DNA of 36,756 nt from Peptostreptococcus sp. MV1 (GTDB taxonomy: Bacteria; Bacillota; Clostridia; Peptostreptococcales; Peptostreptococcaceae), in NCBI RefSeq assembly GCF_000758885.1, contig NZ_JRNB01000066.1, forward strand, positions 1 to 36,756, in the 5' to 3' direction. The translations under genes and the position numbers were made by a program. The notes beneath the pieces were generated by a model. That model saw only the letters and a list, made by a program, of their open reading frames with translations. It searched no databases and had not been told where the DNA came from. Below are positions 32,935-36,756 of this stretch, piece after piece. Position 1 is the first letter of the stretch; every line of letters starts with the position of its first letter.

Positions 32935-33483
32935 TTAATTATTTCCTAACCTAATCCCTGCCGCTATAAAGTTGATGCCAAAAATTATAGCTATAAACGA
33001 AAGTATGCTAACCAAGAACTTTGTCAAAAATAAGGGAGATATTATCAATAATATACCTAGTATTAACTTGACAATATTCCAAGTTCCAAATGTATAACCA
33101 ACATACTTTCTGCTAGACATATAATATTTCACTTCAATGTATATTACATAGGCTCCCAGTAATATGGACAGAACCATATTAACCTGCTTAGGAAAAGCAA
33201 ATAAAAGTAGGGCTACAACAAAAAATGCTAGACACCTAATTCTCATCTTATTTACCTGACTTCTAGGAGCATACTTATTTAATTCATTTACTTCCTTAAA
33301 GGCCAACCAAGCACCGTATAAAAAGCACAGGGCAATACCCCAAGAAAATATATTAATACCTACAGACTTTCTAGAAATACAGTAAAAACCGATAGAAAGA
33401 AGAATTACTCCAAGTATAATCAACTTTTTGTAGTTTTTTCTATCATATATATCCATGAAATTAATATTAAACTTAATATCCAT
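32935..33483 (-). CDS. DUF308-like six-helix membrane protein
   Basis: A 182-residue protein with about six membrane segments (about 20-36, 44-64, 84-100, 102-120, 136-152, 156-176), arranged in helix pairs like HdeD/DUF308 proteins. The function is unknown. The frame opens at a GTG four codons upstream, but AGGTGG lies 8 bases before the ATG at 33483 and overlaps the GTG. It starts 4 bases after the HAD gene stop, so it is co-transcribed with it. Confidence 0.7.
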   Translation of the reverse strand: MDIKFNINFMDIYDRKNYKKLIILGVILLSIGFYCISRKSVGINIFSWGIALCFLYGAWLAFKEVNELNKYAPRSQVNKMRIRCLAFFVVALLLFAFPKQVNMVLSILLGAYVIYIEVKYYMSSRKYVGYTFGTWNIVKLILGILLIISPLFLTKFLVSILSFIAIIFGINFIAAGIRLGNN

Positions 33484-33487
33484 AATC

Positions 33488-34291
33488 CTAACCACCTATC
33501 TCATCATTATAGTCTATCACCATCTTGATAGCATCTGCCACACTAGGAGTAGAAAACTTTGCCTCCGCCTTTACTATGTCCAAAGCATTGTCCATAACGA
33601 AACTCATCTTGACATTTTTCAACATACTTATATCATTTGGTGAATCCCCAATTGTAACAATTTCATCTAAACTGATATTTTCCTTCTTACAAACCATTTT
33701 GATTGCCTCAAACTTAGAAACTCCAGATGGAACTATGTTTATAGTTGTCTCACTAGACAAATAGACCTCTAAATCACTAGATAGTTCCTTCCTATACTTG
33801 TCTACCAGCATATTTAGCTTGTCTTTATCAGGACTCAATATACCTATATTACCTATCTTGTCATCGAATGTATCTCTATCCATAAAGTTTCCATCAACCT
33901 CATATCCCTTTGTAAAATAATCCGCTGATGAACCGTCAGTCGCCATTATAACCTGGCCCTCATATTTAAAATATATAACATCTTCAACAGGATCTATATA
34001 GTCAAGCGACCTATATACTTCTATTATTTTCTTAACTTGGTCATCAGTCAAGTTTGCCTTATATATGCAAGTGCCGTCTGGATCATAAATGTATGAACCA
34101 TTCTCACAAATCAGATAACCTCCTGTAGCCACTTCTTCTAATATATTTATACTATGTTTGAAAACCCTACCTGTAGCAATATTAAAATTGATTCCATGCA
34201 GCCTTGCCTCATCAATAGCTTTTACATCTTGTGGACTAATACCCCCTCTGTATAGGGTTCCATCCAAGTCACAAAATATACCTTTTATCAT
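33488..34291 (-). CDS. Cof-type HAD-IIB family phosphatase
   Basis: A cytosolic sugar-phosphate or nucleotide phosphatase of 267 residues. The four HAD motifs are intact: DLDGT with Asp8 and Asp10, Thr40 in ATGR, Lys193 in SGVSKFEA, and GDSPND with Asp216 and Asp220. The cap (about 85-185) is type C2b. AGGAGG, formed partly by the cinA stop region, is 6 bases before the ATG. It is 9 bases after cinA. Substrate is not predictable for Cof enzymes. Confidence 0.9.
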   Translation of the reverse strand: MIKGIFCDLDGTLYRGGISPQDVKAIDEARLHGINFNIATGRVFKHSINILEEVATGGYLICENGSYIYDPDGTCIYKANLTDDQVKKIIEVYRSLDYIDPVEDVIYFKYEGQVIMATDGSSADYFTKGYEVDGNFMDRDTFDDKIGNIGILSPDKDKLNMLVDKYRKELSSDLEVYLSSETTINIVPSGVSKFEAIKMVCKKENISLDEIVTIGDSPNDISMLKNVKMSFVMDNALDIVKAEAKFSTPSVADAIKMVIDYNDEIGG

Positions 34292-34300
34292 ACAAGCCTC

Positions 34301-35566
34301 CTATTCCTCTACCAGTAGACATCTTACTTGATTCAATGCCGTTCTAGCAGCTCTTTCTCTAATTTTTCTCCTATCACCTGTAAATACCTTTTTGATAGAA
34401 GTCACCTTTCCATTATAATATAGCCCTATATAAACTAGACCTACAGGCTTTTCATCACTACCACCCTCTGGACCGGCAATGCCAGTAGTAGAAAGTCCAA
34501 TATCAGCATTAGACGTACTAGCTATACCCATTGCCATCTCAACAGCTGTCTGGTGACTTACTGCTCCAAACTCTTCTAGAGTTTCTTCCTTTACACCAAG
34601 CCTTCTCATCTTAGCATTATTTGTATAGGTTACACAAGCCTCCATAAAGCAATCTGATATACCTGGGTTGCTGACCAAATAAGACGCTACTAGCCCACCT
34701 GTACATGACTCTGCTACCGCTATTGTCTTATTCTTTTCGTGAAGCAAACCAGCTACAACCTTCTCCATTTCAGACTGGCTCTCAGATATGGAATCATCCC
34801 CTATCAGGTAGATATACTTGCCTGACACAGCCTTAATTTCTTCTATCTTGGCATCTATTAGGTGCATACACTCTTGCTCATCCTTAGCTCTGGCAGTTAC
34901 CCTAACTAGGACTTCACCTTCCTTGGCATACAGGGCAACAGTAGGATTTGTCTGAGAGTTTAATATATCCATCAATTTCATCTCAAGACCTGACTCACCT
35001 ATACCAAAAAACCTAATGTATTTAGAACGAAATATATCTGAATTTTCATCCATCAATAATGGTAGTACTGAGTTTTTGAACATAGCCTTCATCTCCCTAG
35101 GAGGTCCGGGCATAACTATTATCCTCTTACCATCCTTCTTAAATACAGCACCTGGAGCAGTACCATTGGGATTAGGAATAATATCAGCATTCTTTGGGAA
35201 CATGGCTTGTTTGATATTATTCTTTGGTATCCTATCCTTGCCACCATTATACCTAGCGCACATATCCTCAATTACGGTCCAAGATTCTTGATCTAACACC
35301 ATATCCTGACCAAAATACTTTGCAGCAGCTTCCTTAGTTATATCATCTCCAGTTGGACCTAGGCCACCAGTAGTCAGAACTACATCTGCCCTTTCAAAGG
35401 CCATTTCAAAAGACCTGACCAACCTATCAATATTGTCCCCCAGAGTCATCTGCCTATAAACATTTATACCTATGGCTGCCAATTCCTTAGATATATACTG
35501 GGCGTTAGTATTCAAAATATCGCCCAAAAGTAACTCTGTTCCAACTGAAATTATCTCTACATTCAT
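34301..35566 (-). CDS. cinA: CinA: competence/damage-inducible protein, NMN deamidase-type
   Basis: Two-domain protein of 421 residues. The N-terminal molybdopterin-binding (MoCF/COG1058) domain holds TTGGLGPTGDD (65-75) and MPGPPREM (152-159); the C-terminal PncC domain, nicotinamide-nucleotide amidohydrolase, holds AESCTGG with Ser287 and TGIAGPEGG (361-369). It likely recycles NAD breakdown products. An upstream ATG extends the frame by 11 codons, but AGGAGG stands 7 bases before 35566. The historic link with competence and recA is not visible here, as recA is not downstream; instead HAD, DUF308 and TIGR01212 genes follow. Confidence 0.94.
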   Translation of the reverse strand: MNVEIISVGTELLLGDILNTNAQYISKELAAIGINVYRQMTLGDNIDRLVRSFEMAFERADVVLTTGGLGPTGDDITKEAAAKYFGQDMVLDQESWTVIEDMCARYNGGKDRIPKNNIKQAMFPKNADIIPNPNGTAPGAVFKKDGKRIIVMPGPPREMKAMFKNSVLPLLMDENSDIFRSKYIRFFGIGESGLEMKLMDILNSQTNPTVALYAKEGEVLVRVTARAKDEQECMHLIDAKIEEIKAVSGKYIYLIGDDSISESQSEMEKVVAGLLHEKNKTIAVAESCTGGLVASYLVSNPGISDCFMEACVTYTNNAKMRRLGVKEETLEEFGAVSHQTAVEMAMGIASTSNADIGLSTTGIAGPEGGSDEKPVGLVYIGLYYNGKVTSIKKVFTGDRRKIRERAARTALNQVRCLLVEE

Positions 35567-35626
35567 TGTATTTCCTCCTAGTTTCCAGTGAAATATCACC
35601 CACTACAAATAAATATGTATATGTTA

Positions 35627-35655
35627 ATCATATCAAAAAACTTGAAATTAGACAA
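35627..35655 (-). promoter_or_regulatory. cinA operon promoter
   Basis: On the minus strand -35 TTGTCT (35650-35655), 17-base spacer, -10 TATGAT (35627-35632). An inverted repeat AAAACTTG...CAAGTTTT (35637-35644 and 35653-35660) covers the spacer and -35 and could be an operator. Confidence 0.6.
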
Positions 35656-35672
35656 GTTTTATACTCTTACCC

Positions 35673-35701
35673 TTGCATGACTTGGCCCATACATATATAA
35701 T
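35673..35701 (+). promoter_or_regulatory. ddl promoter
   Basis: -35 TTGCAT (35673-35678), 17-base spacer, -10 TATAAT (35696-35701); start near 35708, giving a leader of about 33 bases with GGAGGG as SD. Confidence 0.75.
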
Positions 35702-35740
35702 ATACTTTATAAGAAAATAGAACTATTTTGGAGGGAATAT

Positions 35741-36637
35741 ATGAAAGTAGCAGTAATATACGGCGGTATTTCATCAGAAAGAGAAGTATCCCTAAAATCA
35801 GGTAAGGCTATCCTCGATAACCTAGACAAGAACAAATATGAAGTTGTAGACTGTCGAATAGATGAAATGACAGACGCATTTAAAATTGACAGCAATGTGG
35901 ATATAGCCCTAATAGGCCTACATGGCAAGTTCGGTGAAGATGGCTCAATCCAGTCAATACTAGAGGCAAAAGGAATTAAATACTGTGGTTGCAACCCACT
36001 AACTAGTGGTATCCTAATGGACAAAAACTATACAAAGACTATAGCTAGACAAAACGGTCTGCTAACAGCTGATTGGACTAGTGTCAAAAGTGTAGAAGAA
36101 ATAGATTACGACCTAATAGACAAAATGGGCTACCCTGTATTTATAAAGCCAAATTCTGGAGGATCAAGTGTGGCAACATTCTTTATAAAGGATAAGAAGG
36201 ATGTAGAAAATGCCGTTAGAGAGGGACTAAAGTACGATGAAATTGTCCTAATAGAAAAGTACGTCAAGGGTGTAGAATATACATCTTTTATTCTAAATGG
36301 CGAGGTCTTCCCTACCATTAGAATAACTTCTGACAATGAGTTCTTTGACTTTGAAGCCAAGTACTCTACTACAAATGGTGCCAGAGAAGAGGTTGTAGAA
36401 CTAGAGGAAGATCTTGGCAAGAAGTTAAAGGAAGCTTCTAAAACTTGTTGGAGAATCTTTAATTGTAAGGGCTATGTCAGGGTTGACTATATCATTACGG
36501 AGGATAAGGATGTCTACCTGCTTGAATTAAATACTCTTCCAGGCATGACTGAGACTAGCTTGATACCTAAGAGTGCAAAGGCTAGGGGTATTGAATATGC
36601 AGGTCTACTTGATAAGTTGATTGAAAGTAGTTTATAG
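35741..36637 (+). CDS. ddl: D-alanine--D-alanine ligase
   Basis: Joins two D-alanines with ATP for the peptidoglycan precursor, in the cytosol. The 298 residues fit the compact DdlB form. GGISSEREVSL (8-18) holds the first-subsite Glu and Ser, GLHGKFGEDGSIQ (59-71) follows, KPNSGGSS is the ATP-grasp loop near 136-143, and ELNTLPGMT with the SLIPKSA loop closes the C-terminus. The residue after EKYVKGVEYT corresponds to the usual position for the D-Ala, not D-Lac, type, but I have not tested specificity. SD TTGGAGGG. Right-most gene; the repeat region follows after 50 bases. Confidence 0.96.
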   Translation: MKVAVIYGGISSEREVSLKSGKAILDNLDKNKYEVVDCRIDEMTDAFKIDSNVDIALIGLHGKFGEDGSIQSILEAKGIKYCGCNPLTSGILMDKNYTKTIARQNGLLTADWTSVKSVEEIDYDLIDKMGYPVFIKPNSGGSSVATFFIKDKKDVENAVREGLKYDEIVLIEKYVKGVEYTSFILNGEVFPTIRITSDNEFFDFEAKYSTTNGAREEVVELEEDLGKKLKEASKTCWRIFNCKGYVRVDYIITEDKDVYLLELNTLPGMTETSLIPKSAKARGIEYAGLLDKLIESSL

Positions 36638-36686
36638 ATAGATATGTAGATATGAGTGCGAATGAAAAAGGAGTGTATGTAATTTT

Positions 36687-36712
36687 GGTTGTATAATATT
36701 TAGCGTTGGTGA
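36687..36712 (+). repeat. Degenerate copy of the terminal repeat
   Basis: GGTTGTATAATATTTAGCG and the following bases match the first 26 or so bases of the 32-bp repeat with three to four differences. It has the same orientation as the perfect copy and starts 38 bases before it. It may be a remnant of an older insertion or the other end of the same element. Confidence 0.65.
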
Positions 36713-36724
36713 GAGAAAAAATTC

Positions 36725-36756
36725 GGTTCTATAATATATAGCGTTGATGGTAACAA
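36725..36756 (+). repeat. Outward-facing 32-bp terminal repeat, right copy (cut by window end)
   Basis: Identical over 32 bases to 12-43 on the minus strand and pointing out of the window. The match runs to the last base given, so its true length is longer. See the left copy for interpretation. Confidence 0.8.

Noticed and set aside
35707-36024. Open frame on the strand opposite ddl
   Set aside because: It is the antisense shadow of a well-supported gene and has no ribosome binding site.
36687-36756. Two direct repeat units at a 38-base step could be the start of a CRISPR array
   Set aside because: The units differ from each other, the sequence between them is too short for a spacer, no cas gene is present, and the identical unit at the other edge is inverted and single. 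An insertion-sequence end fits better.

Overview
The window is 36.8 kb of AT-rich DNA with strong AGGAGG-type ribosome binding sites, many ATA/AGG/CTA codons and AT-rich gaps. The gene families (Fe-S type PurF, NfnAB, FtsH, Gram-positive LexA with a GAAC-N4-GTTC box, a clostridial-type GltX, VanW/G5 protein) point to an anaerobic low-GC Firmicute of the Clostridia. Peptostreptococcaceae is my best guess, but this cannot be proved from the sequence. Almost all of it is core genome. I find no rRNA, tRNA, CRISPR array, cas gene, intact insertion sequence or prophage.

Layout. 1-60: one copy of a 32-bp repeat. 61-2913 (-): citrate synthase and a threonine-aldolase-like PLP enzyme, each with its own signals. 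3094-5002 (+): a Xer-like tyrosine recombinase and lexA, the latter with a textbook SOS box in its promoter. 5088-11689 (-): a housekeeping run read as phosphatase, BaiN/HI0933-like flavoprotein, cmk, plsC, ispH, ftsH and a DUF2628 membrane protein. 11780-14300 (-): a MurR/RpiR regulator, an RluB-type pseudouridine synthase and a TPR-like lipoprotein. 14516-16797 (-): nfnA-nfnB, the electron-bifurcating transhydrogenase. 17182-18036 (+): a two-domain rhodanese. 18138-20610 (-): TtcA-like PP-loop enzyme, DEDDh exonuclease and a stand-alone GT51 glycosyltransferase. 20755-28211 (-): topB, purF, gltX and a VanW/G5 wall protein, each with its own promoter. 28518-29201 (+): a second LexA-like (XRE + S24) repressor with two palindromes in its promoter. 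29322-31898 (-): small basic-tailed membrane protein, RNase H1, TVP38/DedA-like protein and a zinc-PLC-like protein. 31982-35566 (-): cinA, HAD phosphatase, DUF308-like protein and a TIGR01212 radical SAM enzyme as one tightly packed operon. 35741-36637 (+): ddl. 36638-36756: a degenerate and then a perfect copy of the repeat seen at the left edge.

How the parts work together. The genes serve redox balance (NfnAB), isoprenoid, phospholipid and wall synthesis (IspH, PlsC, GT51, Ddl, VanW), nucleotide metabolism (Cmk, PurF), tRNA and rRNA maturation (TtcA-like, RluB, TIGR01212, GltX) and DNA maintenance (LexA, TopB, RNase H1, Xer-like).

The least ordinary signals are three. Both edges carry the same 32-bp repeat pointing outward, probably the end of a multicopy insertion sequence. 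The lone S24 repressor has a two-palindrome promoter, and a 10-base piece of its operator recurs in the vanW leader. The GT51 protein has altered active-site motifs. I did not find a convincing new multi-gene system. Many starts below differ from the longest possible reading frame because a Shine-Dalgarno sequence sits in front of an internal ATG.
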